Below, piece after piece: positions 9,515 to 17,724 of a stretch of DNA of 64,000 nucleotides; the stretch's first letter is position 1; every line of letters begins with the position of its first letter. Position numbers and translations under genes: made by a program. The notes under the pieces were generated by a model. That model ran no database searches and was not told the origin of the DNA. It worked only from the letters and a program-made list of their open reading frames with translations. The stretch covers positions 62,001 through 126,000 of the forward strand of contig DASZTS010000095.1 in the NCBI GenBank assembly GCA_035547915.1, read 5' to 3'. The stretch comes from DASSFG01 sp035547915. GTDB lineage: Bacteria; Planctomycetota; Planctomycetia; Pirellulales; JAICIG01.

Positions 9515-10471
9515 TCAAAGATGCTTCTCGAGAGACACCCGATGACGTCGGCCGAGGAGCGGCTTCCAGAGATCGCCAACCTTGGCCAGCCGGGCGGGCA
9601 TGTTGTCGAGTCGGAAATCGTCGATTGCGATTCCCCGTTCAACCTCCTGCCAGGTGACGGGCGCGGAGACCGAAGCACGTGCGGTCGGCCGCACCGAGTA
9701 CACCGAAGCGAGCGTGCGGCCCCAGGCATTCTGATTGTAATCCACCAGTACTCGGCCCCGCGGCCGTTTCGCGATGCGGTATTCGGCCGTGATCAACCGG
9801 GGATAGAGCGATTGCATCCACAGGGCAAACTCTTTGGCCACCGTCCAGACTTGCTTCTGGGTCGGCCCTCGGACGATTGGCACGTAGACGTGCATCCCCT
9901 TCGAACCCGACGTCTTAACGAAGCTCGCCATCCTCAATTTCGCAAGGCCATCGCGGACGAGCAGGGCCACTTCCAAGATGCGATCGAACTTGACTCCAGG
10001 CCCCGGATCGAGGTCAAAGTGCAAGTAATCGGGGCGATCGACATCATCGCACCGCGCGTACCACGGGTTCAAATCGATGCAGCCGAGGTTAACGATCCAT
10101 AGCAACGTGGCCAAATCGGCGACGATCGGAAAATCGATCACATTGGCCGATGCATGGGCGATCGAGCAGATCTCAATCCAGGACGGCCTTGGTGACGGCG
10201 CCCTTTTCATAAAAAAGAAGTCGCCGCCGGCACCATTGGGATACCGCTTCATGACCATGGCACGCCCGACCAGGTGCGGAAGCAGGTGCGGCGAAACTTC
10301 GGCATAGTAGCGCAGTAAGTCGCCTTTGGTGACTCCTAGTTCGGGCCAGAACAGCTTGTGTAAGTTGGAAAGATGGACCCGACGGCCCCTTCCGGCCTTG
10401 ATCTCCGCATCCGTCGTGGTTCGCGAAATTTCAGGAATTGCAACGCGCCGCATACGTTTCGGCGGCGGCAT
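9515..10471 (-). CDS. ligD: LigD-type polymerase/primase (AEP family)
   Basis: About 318 aa from the ATG at 10471; a longer frame to 10783 exists, but its first 100 residues look non-coding, and the ATG at 10453 is also possible. The eukaryotic-type primase fold of LigD is recognised from VHLSNLHKLFWPELGVTKGDLLRYY, the metal-binding pair in LHFDLDPGPG, the nucleotide-binding SGSKGMHVYVPI and the closing VLVDYNQNAWGRT. Such enzymes fill gaps and add nucleotides, often ribonucleotides, during non-homologous end joining. It is the first gene of a two-gene minus-strand unit with the ligase. The usual partner Ku is not in the window and may be elsewhere. Confidence 0.9.
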   Translation of the reverse strand: MPPPKRMRRVAIPEISRTTTDAEIKAGRGRRVHLSNLHKLFWPELGVTKGDLLRYYAEVSPHLLPHLVGRAMVMKRYPNGAGGDFFFMKRAPSPRPSWIEICSIAHASANVIDFPIVADLATLLWIVNLGCIDLNPWYARCDDVDRPDYLHFDLDPGPGVKFDRILEVALLVRDGLAKLRMASFVKTSGSKGMHVYVPIVRGPTQKQVWTVAKEFALWMQSLYPRLITAEYRIAKRPRGRVLVDYNQNAWGRTLASVYSVRPTARASVSAPVTWQEVERGIAIDDFRLDNMPARLAKVGDLWKPLLGRRHRVSLEKHL

Positions 10472-11180
10472 GTGCTGCCCGTACCATTCGGACGGGTGCC
10501 TGTCGCGAGTGGCTCTGCCGTTCATCCGAGATGAGTGATGCAAGTTCTTCACGGCCGTTCGTGACTGCAAGTGGGGTGCCGAGTCACGGAGAGTCTGGCT
10601 GATCTCACCGTCGTTCCATATCAGACCGGCCAGCGGGACGAGAAAGGGGCGTCTAAAAAGGACCGCTCCACACTTGTGCGCAAGGCAAACGGTAACCTCG
10701 TATCGGGGCTCTCTGGTACATCGGCGCAGGTCTTGCCTAGGTTCGGAGGATGCCAGAACCGCATGCAGGCCACGCATCGTCAAGCAAACGCCTCGAATGC
10801 CTCAAGCTCTGCAGCCGTCATTTGCTGGGCACGCACTCTGGCACACTACCCCCCACAGGCGCTCGCTAGACCCCAATCTCCTGGCGATTCGGCTATTGCA
10901 TGGCGACCAAGGGTTGGGGCGTGTAAGCGGGCCGTGCCACCCCGCTACGCTGATTGGCAATGCTTTGACTGCATATAAGGCTCCCAAAACCATTTCCCGC
11001 CGTCACTTACATCACGCCGAAGACGGAGCATTGCCGAATCGACGGCTGGCGCGATGACTGGCAACCGATCCATTCCGCCGCTTCGCGACGAGCAGGCGCA
11101 ATTTTTTTCTCGGCGAATGACAGGAAACAGGATGCGGCGCACTTTCTCTAGCGGCAACTTAACTTTCAGGAGCCGCTCCA
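10472..11180. other. 700-base non-coding interval between ligD and the surface-protein gene
   Basis: No frame in this interval looks like protein, and no tRNA fold or repeat was found. The divergent promoters of the ligD pair (minus) and the surface-protein gene (plus) should lie here. The last 15 bases hold a CAGGAG ribosome binding site for the gene at 11181. The length is unusual for this dense region and fits a lost gene, but I see no recognisable remnant. Confidence 0.4.
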
Positions 11181-14100
11181 ATGCTTGCACGTTCGATGGC
11201 CAGTTTCGCATTCGACAATCGCACCCGACAGAAGGTCCGTGACCGCCGGCCCTCGCGCCGTAGAGCCCACAAACGTGCCGGTGCTCGGTTCGAGCGGTTG
11301 GAGATGCGCTCCATGCTCTCGGCAGTGTCGTGGATCGGACCCGCTACCGGTGGCAACTGGGACGTCGCCGCCAATTGGAGCGGTCACACCGTGCCGGGGG
11401 CGGGCGATACGGTGACCGTTAACACGGGTGCCACTGCGGCGACGATTGTCGTCCGGCCCGGCGACAGCGAGGCGATCGCCAGCCTCACGACGGGTGCCAA
11501 CGATAGCTTATCGCTGAGGGGTGGTGTATTAAGCGTTTCGGCAACTTGCACGCTCAAGGGGCCTATCGATGTCACATTGGCGGGAGCACGCGCCACGCTC
11601 GACTACGGTGTACTGGCCGTCGCAGGGGCCGCCGCGCTCAATGATTCGATCGACGTCTCGCTTGCCGACGGTTATTCGCCCGGCTCGTTCGACAATTTCC
11701 AGCCGCTCTTGTTCGGCAGCCGGACGGGCACGCCCACCGTTACGGTTCCTGCGGCAGAAGCCGACTTCCTGACGTCGACAAGCCTCTATGTTGTGCCCGC
11801 CGGAAGCAAAAGTATCACCGTGACAACCGCTGCCGACGACATGGGCGGAGCCATCGCCGGCCAAACGACGCTGCGCGACGCGATCGCCGCGGCCAATGCC
11901 TCGGCGAACCCGATCGAACTCATCGACTTCGATATCCCCACCGGCGATTCGGGCTACAGCAACTCGGCGCACGTCTGGACCATCTCGGCGACTGCGGCCT
12001 TGCCGGCCCTCACGGGCCACGCGATCATCGACGCGACCACGCAACCCGGCTATGTCGGCAAGCCGGTCGTGCAACTGAGTGGTGCAAGTGCCGGCAGTGG
12101 TGTGGACGGCCTCGACCTGAACGGAGGTCATAGCCGAGTGAGCGGCCTCGTGATCAATCAGTTCAAGGGCGACGGTATTCACCTCTCAAACGCAGGCTAC
12201 GACACAATCACGGCCGACTACTTGGGTACCGACCCGACCGGTGCCACAGCCAGCCCGAACGGTGCGAACGGCGTCGAATTGACCGGCGCTTCGAACAGCT
12301 TCATCGGCCAGGCCGTGCCCGGTGCAGGCAATCTGATCAGTGGCAACACCGCCGATGCTGTCTTTGTCGATGCCGCCAGCAGCCAAAACGTCGTTGCGGG
12401 CAATCTGATCGGCACCAACGCGACCGGCGAGACCGGCCTGGGCAATACCGTGAACGGAGTGGAAATCCGCGGCTTCGATAACACGGTGGGCGGCACCACC
12501 TCTGCCGCCCGCAACGTCGTTTCTTCCAACGGCGCTTTCGGCATCTTTCTCAACGCCTTCAATCCCGCCGACCCGGCGGTACCGTCAGCATACGATAACC
12601 TGGTCGAAGGTAACCTGGTCGGCACCGATGCGACGGGCAGCAATCCGTTGGGCAATGCGGCCGATGGAGTCGAACTTCAAAGCGGCACCTACGGCAACAC
12701 GATCGGCGGCACCGCCCCTGGCGCGGACAATGTGATCGCGGCTAGCAGCGGCCACTACTCCGGATTGGTCGTCGACACCACGAGCCACAACAACACGATC
12801 GAAGGCAACTTTATCGGCACGAACGCCGCGGGTGCTTCGTTGGGCAATCCCGGCGGTGTGTATATCTTCGGCCCCGACAACACGATCGGAGGTAATGCGC
12901 CGGGCGCCGCCAACACGATCGCTAACAACATCTACGGCGTGGTTATCGACGGGGGCGCACAGAATCTGATCAGCCGCAATTCAATCTTTGCCAATACAGC
13001 TCTGGGCATCGACCTGTTCAGCGGCGGCAACAACAACCAGGCGGCACCGGTCCTTGCGGCAGCGTACAGCGGCGCCGGCACGACGGTGAGCGGCAGTCTG
13101 ACGAGCGCCGCGAACACAACGTACACGGTCGAATTCTTTGCGAACCCTGCCGGCACGTCGCAGGGCCAGACCTATTTGGGCACGACCACCGTGACCACTG
13201 GCGCCGGCGGGGTGGCAGATTTCAACGTCACGCTGCCATCTGCGCTTACGGCCAACGAGCCAGTCGTTACCGCCACCGCCACCGATCCGGCCAATAATAC
13301 GTCGGCCTTCTCCAATGCGGTCACGGCACAGCCGGGCCGGCCCGCCGGAATCACGAGCGCGGCGAGCGCCACGTTCCTCATCGGCCAGTCGCACAGCTTC
13401 ACGGTGACTACCGTGGGCAGCCCGACGCCCGTGCTGAGCGAATCGGGTGTGCTGCCGTCCGACATCAAGTTTGTCGATAACGGTAACGGAACCGCGACCT
13501 TGAGCGGCACACCGAGCCTCGCCGATTTCGGCGTCTACACGGTAACGGTCACCGCGCACAACGGCGTCGGCAACGATGCCACGCAAAGCTTCACATTGAC
13601 CGTGGGTCTCGCCACACAGAACGAAAACTTCCTGGCTTCGGTCTACCTCAGCATTCTGCACCGTCCGATCGATGAGGCGAGCCTCGAGTATTGGTCGCGA
13701 CGGCTCGACCAAGGACTCCCACGGTCGCAGGTCGTGTCCGCCATCGACCACAGCGCCGAATACTATGCCAAGATTATCATCACGCCCGCCTACGAGGCCT
13801 ATCTTGGTCGAGCGCCCGACAGCGCCGGCGTGGCGTGGTGGACGCTCCTCATGGAATTCGGACTGACCGACGAGGAACTCGACGCCAACTTTCTAGCCTC
13901 GCCGGAATTCTACCAACACAACGGTGGCACGAACCAAGGTTGGATCGACGGCCTGTACGAACAGGTTCTGGGCCGTCCGGCCGACCAGCAAGGAGGAACG
14001 TATTGGTTGCGCCAGCTCAACCGAGGCGAATCGCGATACGACATCGCCCTCGGTTTCGAGACAAGTCAAGAGGTCGAAGCGCAGCGAGTGACGAACGATT

Positions 14101-14252
14101 ACCAGACCTTCCTGGGACGGCAACCCTCGGCCAAAGAGCTCGACAATTGGCTCGATCAGCTTCCCTTCCGCGCGACCGACGAGGATGTGATCACGGCTCT
14201 CGTTTCGTCGGCAGAGTATTACCAGGAACATTCGGGAAAACTCTCGCATTGA
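11181..14252 (+). CDS. Large secreted beta-helix protein with C-terminal DUF4214 repeats
   Basis: The protein is 1023 aa, with CAGGAG about 9 bases before the ATG. The N-terminus (RRAHKRAGARFERLEMRSMLSAV) matches the planctomycete extracellular-protein motif, an arginine-rich stretch then a LExRxLLS-like core. Next come a beta-rich region, a CSLREA-like segment (TTLRDAIAAANA, about residue 230) and many right-handed beta-helix turns (NLIGTNATG, GNLVGTDATG, NTIGG, about 250-620). Two Ig-like segments follow (about 620-810). The C-terminal 210 residues hold three DUF4214 units (FLASVYLSILHRPID, YEAYLGRAPDSAG, YEQVLGRPADQQG), each a YxxxLGRxxD-type pattern. It is probably displayed at the cell surface, for adhesion or carbohydrate contact; that role is inferred. 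Confidence 0.85.
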   Translation: MLARSMASFAFDNRTRQKVRDRRPSRRRAHKRAGARFERLEMRSMLSAVSWIGPATGGNWDVAANWSGHTVPGAGDTVTVNTGATAATIVVRPGDSEAIASLTTGANDSLSLRGGVLSVSATCTLKGPIDVTLAGARATLDYGVLAVAGAAALNDSIDVSLADGYSPGSFDNFQPLLFGSRTGTPTVTVPAAEADFLTSTSLYVVPAGSKSITVTTAADDMGGAIAGQTTLRDAIAAANASANPIELIDFDIPTGDSGYSNSAHVWTISATAALPALTGHAIIDATTQPGYVGKPVVQLSGASAGSGVDGLDLNGGHSRVSGLVINQFKGDGIHLSNAGYDTITADYLGTDPTGATASPNGANGVELTGASNSFIGQAVPGAGNLISGNTADAVFVDAASSQNVVAGNLIGTNATGETGLGNTVNGVEIRGFDNTVGGTTSAARNVVSSNGAFGIFLNAFNPADPAVPSAYDNLVEGNLVGTDATGSNPLGNAADGVELQSGTYGNTIGGTAPGADNVIAASSGHYSGLVVDTTSHNNTIEGNFIGTNAAGASLGNPGGVYIFGPDNTIGGNAPGAANTIANNIYGVVIDGGAQNLISRNSIFANTALGIDLFSGGNNNQAAPVLAAAYSGAGTTVSGSLTSAANTTYTVEFFANPAGTSQGQTYLGTTTVTTGAGGVADFNVTLPSALTANEPVVTATATDPANNTSAFSNAVTAQPGRPAGITSAASATFLIGQSHSFTVTTVGSPTPVLSESGVLPSDIKFVDNGNGTATLSGTPSLADFGVYTVTVTAHNGVGNDATQSFTLTVGLATQNENFLASVYLSILHRPIDEASLEYWSRRLDQGLPRSQVVSAIDHSAEYYAKIIITPAYEAYLGRAPDSAGVAWWTLLMEFGLTDEELDANFLASPEFYQHNGGTNQGWIDGLYEQVLGRPADQQGGTYWLRQLNRGESRYDIALGFETSQEVEAQRVTNDYQTFLGRQPSAKELDNWLDQLPFRATDEDVITALVSSAEYYQEHSGKLSH

Positions 14253-14301
14253 ACGGGTCGGCAAGGGCCAAACCACTGACGAGAATGGCGACCAACGGTG
14301 G

Positions 14302-14830
14302 CTAGCACGCCCTAAGGTACTGGGAAGGGCGTGGCGAAGTGGTGCTGCCAATGGGGTTAGCTGAAACTTCCGTCCGTGCGAACGGCGCTCCGAAGCGGGC
14401 GCCATCAAAAGGGCCGTGGTAGAACACGAGCGTCGTCGTTTCGGGCGTAACCATCGTGTGCCCTCCGTAGACCTTCGCCCTATGCCTGCTTGGCGCGGGG
14501 GTGTCTGGTGCTTGGTGGTGTCGAGAGCACGTTGTATCTGACCGATGAGCTCGTGCCCACCTCGCTCAATAACGCCAGCTTCTTCCGTTTGCGATCGCCA
14601 TCCGCCATGCCGGGCTAGATGCGTGATGCTGAAGATTCGTAGCGGAGTGACGACCCCGAATCGGTCGACCCGTGACCCATTGATGTTCAGGGTCGGCAGG
14701 AAACGCAGCGCATTGGGGAGGTGCCGCCGGAGTTTGTGACCGTAACGTCGTAGTTGCCCAAGGTGAGCGGCGCTTTGCCGATTTTTTGCCGTCGGGCACG
14801 AGCTATTTGATTTTGTCGGCCGCTCTTAGA
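14302..14830 (-). pseudogene. Degraded gene remnants, TIG/IPT-like strand motif
   Basis: The interval 14253-14887 has no intact gene, but the minus strand holds protein-like pieces in shifting frames. Around 14700-14785 one frame gives APLTLGNYDVTVTNSGGTS, the look of an IPT/TIG or related beta-sandwich strand pair, and it breaks off at a stop soon after. From 14454 to 14302 an ATG preceded by a GGAGG-like site opens a 50-residue frame (TTLVFYHGPFDGARFGAPFA...) that I do not recognise. Together they suggest a secreted, repeat-bearing protein gene broken by frameshifts. The evidence is pattern-based, and chance cannot be excluded. Confidence 0.3.
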
Positions 14831-14887
14831 TTAGACTTGTAGACTCGTGGCCAACCGGGTGAGCCACGATTCGCGTGAGGCGTGCCG

Positions 14888-16069
14888 ATGCAGGAAGTCG
14901 TTAACGACCAGCCCTATCAATTCTTGCCCCCTTACCATGGCCGCTTCTGGTGGCTTGTGGTCGAACGGGGCCTCCCCTGGTATCTGCGGCGTTTCTGGGG
15001 TATCTCTCAGATCGAGATGCAGGGTGTCGAACATCTCAGCCACTCGCTGGCGGCCGGTCACGGCGTGCTGCTGGCCGGAAACCATCCGCGCCCGTGCGAC
15101 CCACTGGTGTTGGGGCAGCTTTCGCGTCGGGTGCGCCAGCCGTTCTTCAGCATGGCGAGTTGGCACCTCTTCATGAATGGCGGGTGGGAGGCCTGGCTCA
15201 TGCACAAGCTGGGCGCCTTCAGCGTGTTCCGAGAAGGGGTCGATCGGGCCGCGGTGAACACGGCGATCGACATCTTGGTGTCGGCCGAGCGGCCGTTGCT
15301 CATCTTTCCGGAAGGTGGCGTGTCGCGCACGAATGATCAGTTGAATCCGCTCCTGGAGGGCACCGCCCTCATCGCGCGCACCGCGGCGAAACGGCGCGAG
15401 AAGGCCGGCGCGGGGCAGGTGGTGGTCCACCCGGTGGCGCTGCGTTACCGCTTTCACGGCGATGTGCAACAGGCAGTCGACCCGGTACTGAAAGACATCG
15501 AAACCCGACTTACCTGGCATCCCGCGCCCGACCTGCCGCTGGTGGAACGCATTGCGAAGGTGGGCCAGGCGCTGCTCACCTTGAAGGAGATCGAATATCT
15601 GGGGCAGCCTCGGGCGGGCGCGCTCCACGAGCGTTTGAGAGGTCTTATCGATCATCTGCTGGCGCCGCTCGAGCAACAGTGGCGCACGGGTGACGGCTCG
15701 GGGACCACCACCGCGCGCGTCAAACGGTTGCGGGCGGCGATCGTACCGACGCTCTCGGCCGGAACGCTTTCGGACGTCGACAAGCGACATCGTTGGCGGC
15801 AGCTTGCCGATTGCTATCTCGCCCAGCAGCTTGCTTGGTACCCGCCCGACTACCTGCGCGACGACCCGACCCCGGAACGGATATTAGAAACGGTCGAGCG
15901 ATTGGAAGAAGACGTGACCGATCGAGCACGAATCCACCATCCGCTGTCGGTGCGGATCGACGTCGGAGAAGCCATCCCCGTGGCAACGCATCGCGACCGC
16001 GAGTCGGCGAACGACGATATCTTGGAAGCGATCGATTCGCGTTTGCGCGCAATGATCGCCGCCTCGTAG
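14888..16069 (+). CDS. PlsC-family acyltransferase (1-acylglycerol-3-phosphate acyltransferase-like)
   Basis: The protein is 393 aa. The ATG at 14888 is preferred to the GTG at 14882 because GAGG lies 8 bases before it. The catalytic HX4D box is seen as H66-PRPC-D71, and the substrate-binding block as FPEGGVSR at 141-148; the fold runs to about residue 240. The family moves an acyl chain from acyl-ACP or acyl-CoA to lysophosphatidate or a related lipid at the inner membrane. The last 140 residues form an extra domain I do not recognise, rich in charged helices. No hydrophobic helix is obvious, so it may bind the membrane peripherally. Substrate choice cannot be read from the sequence. Confidence 0.83.
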   Translation: MQEVVNDQPYQFLPPYHGRFWWLVVERGLPWYLRRFWGISQIEMQGVEHLSHSLAAGHGVLLAGNHPRPCDPLVLGQLSRRVRQPFFSMASWHLFMNGGWEAWLMHKLGAFSVFREGVDRAAVNTAIDILVSAERPLLIFPEGGVSRTNDQLNPLLEGTALIARTAAKRREKAGAGQVVVHPVALRYRFHGDVQQAVDPVLKDIETRLTWHPAPDLPLVERIAKVGQALLTLKEIEYLGQPRAGALHERLRGLIDHLLAPLEQQWRTGDGSGTTTARVKRLRAAIVPTLSAGTLSDVDKRHRWRQLADCYLAQQLAWYPPDYLRDDPTPERILETVERLEEDVTDRARIHHPLSVRIDVGEAIPVATHRDRESANDDILEAIDSRLRAMIAAS

Positions 16070-16145
16070 CGCCGTTAGCACGACCGGTCGGCGCGCCTTA
16101 TCCGCGCAATCGAGTGACCGCCATGTTAGGCCGTCCCGCCACGGG

Positions 16146-16340
16146 CTACCGGCGGGGCGCGGCCGGCTCGCTCACGAGACAACCCAAACTGGCGCCCATC
16201 GACAAGAACGCGAGCACGCCGCAGGAATTCATCATGGGCAGGTGCGGCGATTGCGTGCGATAGACCAAGAGGCCCAACATGAGCCCCGCGGCGGCGCAGA
16301 AGAAAACCTTCCATCCGAAACCGGTCATGGGTATTCGCAT
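16146..16340 (-). CDS. Small two-helix membrane protein, unknown function
   Basis: A 64-aa product with two hydrophobic stretches (VFFCAAAGLMLGLLVY and NSCGVLAFLSMGASLGCLV) separated by a short loop, and a short basic tail. The composition is that of a genuine small inner-membrane protein rather than a shadow frame; nothing competes on the other strand here. The start may be the ATG at 16340 or 16328, and no clear ribosome binding site precedes either. It follows another tiny membrane gene (16366-16545) with a 25-base gap, so the two may be co-transcribed. I recognise no family. Confidence 0.5.
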   Translation of the reverse strand: MRIPMTGFGWKVFFCAAAGLMLGLLVYRTQSPHLPMMNSCGVLAFLSMGASLGCLVSEPAAPRR

Positions 16341-16365
16341 AAAAAAGGCGTAGCGAAGGTCAAAA

Positions 16366-16545
16366 TCAATTGAGAAACGAGCGATAGAAAACGGCCAGAC
16401 GCTTGTAATGTGGAGGGACGAGTCGCTGTGGCGCAGGCATCACCCGGGGCGCCGCTCGTTCCCGTCGACGACGAGAAATCAAAACCAGGCCAGCGAGTGC
16501 GGTCATACCGCCCAGCCAGGTCCACAAGACGCGCATGGGCTGCAT
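16366..16545 (-). CDS. Small single-helix membrane protein, unknown function
   Basis: A 59-aa product from the ATG at 16545, chosen because GGAG sits about 8 bases upstream on the minus strand; longer starts add non-hydrophobic residues with no site. One membrane helix (VLWTWLGGMTALAGLVLI) is followed directly by RRRRER, a positive-inside stop-transfer, and a basic proline-containing tail. It is the first of two tandem tiny membrane genes. I recognise no family. Confidence 0.45.
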   Translation of the reverse strand: MQPMRVLWTWLGGMTALAGLVLISRRRRERAAPRVMPAPQRLVPPHYKRLAVFYRSFLN

Positions 16546-16606
16546 GCCAAGACTCCATCCGTTAGAGTAGGTGTGTCGGCCGACATGGCAGGCACGCACC
16601 ATCGCG

Positions 16607-16634
16607 GGCACTCACGTCAGACAGCGTGAGTGCC
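16607..16634 (+). terminator. Strong hairpin followed by a T-run
   Basis: Perfect 10-bp stem GGCACTCACG / CGTGAGTGCC with an 8-base loop; a few bases later comes TTTTT (about 16644). In the plus direction this has the shape of an intrinsic terminator ahead of the MOSC gene. The nearest plus-strand gene upstream is the acyltransferase ending at 16069. It also lies about 60 bases upstream of the minus-strand small-gene pair. Confidence 0.4.
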
Positions 16635-16743
16635 GCGATTCGTTTTTCGTCAAGCATTGCACACTACGGTTTTCACCGGCGGCGCGTCAAGCGCAGAGCA
16701 TGGCCGCTTGCCATCTTGTTATTCTGCGATTCTTAAAAAGGCC

Positions 16744-17568
16744 GTGGCCGACGCTTTCCTGTCGCGCATCAACTACTATCCGTTCAAATCGCTCGATGGC
16801 CAATCGATCGAAAGCGCGTGCCTGCTCACCTCGGGCGCGCTGGAACACGATCGGCGTTTCGCGATCTTCGATGCGACCGGGGCCGTCGTCAACGGCAAGC
16901 GCACGCCCACCGTGCATCGCCTGCGCTGCGAGTTCGATCCCTTGCGACGATGGGTCGTGCTGAGCCGACGGCCCGACGGCGCACCCACCGGCTTTCACAT
17001 CGATGACGAACGAGAGCAGCTAGAACGATGGCTGAGCGACTACTTCGGTTTCGAAACGCCGGTGCGGATCGAAGAGAATTTTGCCGGCGGATTCCCCGAC
17101 GACCTCGAAGCGCCTGGCCCGACGGTCATCAGCCAGGCGACGCTCGAGGCCGTGGCAGACTGGTTCCCCGGCATAACGGTCGACGAGGTGCGAGCCCGCT
17201 TCCGCGCCAACCTTGAAATAGGCGGCGTCGAAGCGTTCTTCGAAGATCGTCTCTACGCCGAGCTGGGCGAGGTCGTCGAGTTCGCCTTGGGCGACGCGGT
17301 GCTGGGCGGCACCAATCCGTGCCAGCGGTGCATCGTTCCGACGCGCTGGAGCCTGACGGGTGAACGCGGGCCTGATCCGGCGTTCACCAAAACATTCGCA
17401 CGGCGACGCCAAGAGACCTTGCCGCCTTGGGCCGAGCGGAGCCGTTTTGATCATTTTTACAGGCTTGCCGTGAACACCTGCTCGCCGCGCGCCGAGATCG
17501 CGACGCTCCGTGTCGGCGATCCCCTGCGAATCATCGGTCGGCGGCCACGTCCGGCCGTGCGGCCGTGA
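16744..17568 (+). CDS. MOSC domain protein with N-terminal beta-barrel domain
   Basis: About 274 aa from the GTG at 16744, preceded by AAAAAGG; the open frame begins at 16630, but the extra residues are not family-like. The N-terminal MOSC_N barrel is recognised from INYYPFKSLDGQSIESACLLTSGALEHDRRFAIFD and the MOSC part from FRANLEIGG and GGTNPCQRCIVPTR, which carries the conserved cysteine expected to bind the molybdenum cofactor sulphur. Relatives are YcbX and the mARC enzymes, which reduce N-hydroxylated compounds with electrons from a ferredoxin or cytochrome b5. No fused ferredoxin domain is present, so a separate partner would be needed. Confidence 0.85.
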   Translation: MADAFLSRINYYPFKSLDGQSIESACLLTSGALEHDRRFAIFDATGAVVNGKRTPTVHRLRCEFDPLRRWVVLSRRPDGAPTGFHIDDEREQLERWLSDYFGFETPVRIEENFAGGFPDDLEAPGPTVISQATLEAVADWFPGITVDEVRARFRANLEIGGVEAFFEDRLYAELGEVVEFALGDAVLGGTNPCQRCIVPTRWSLTGERGPDPAFTKTFARRRQETLPPWAERSRFDHFYRLAVNTCSPRAEIATLRVGDPLRIIGRRPRPAVRP

Positions 17569-17724
17569 TGGTCGCGCACCGCGCTCGGATGGCTCATTTC
17601 CCATCGCGCCAATCCGTTGCGTGAAACTTTACGGCAGATTAACTTGGAGCCATGCTTTGCATGGCGGGGGATTGCCGCCGTCTTCGAGAAGCCCGCGGCG
17701 GCCGCCGGACTGCAAGGTTTTGGC

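Noticed and set aside
9508..9729. Longer ligase start overlapping the polymerase gene
   Set aside because: The upstream residues are the shadow of the polymerase C-terminus; family similarity begins near 9495.
10062..10080. GGTTCAAATCGA, resembling a tRNA T-arm
   Set aside because: It lies inside the LigD polymerase gene and no acceptor or anticodon stem can be built around it.
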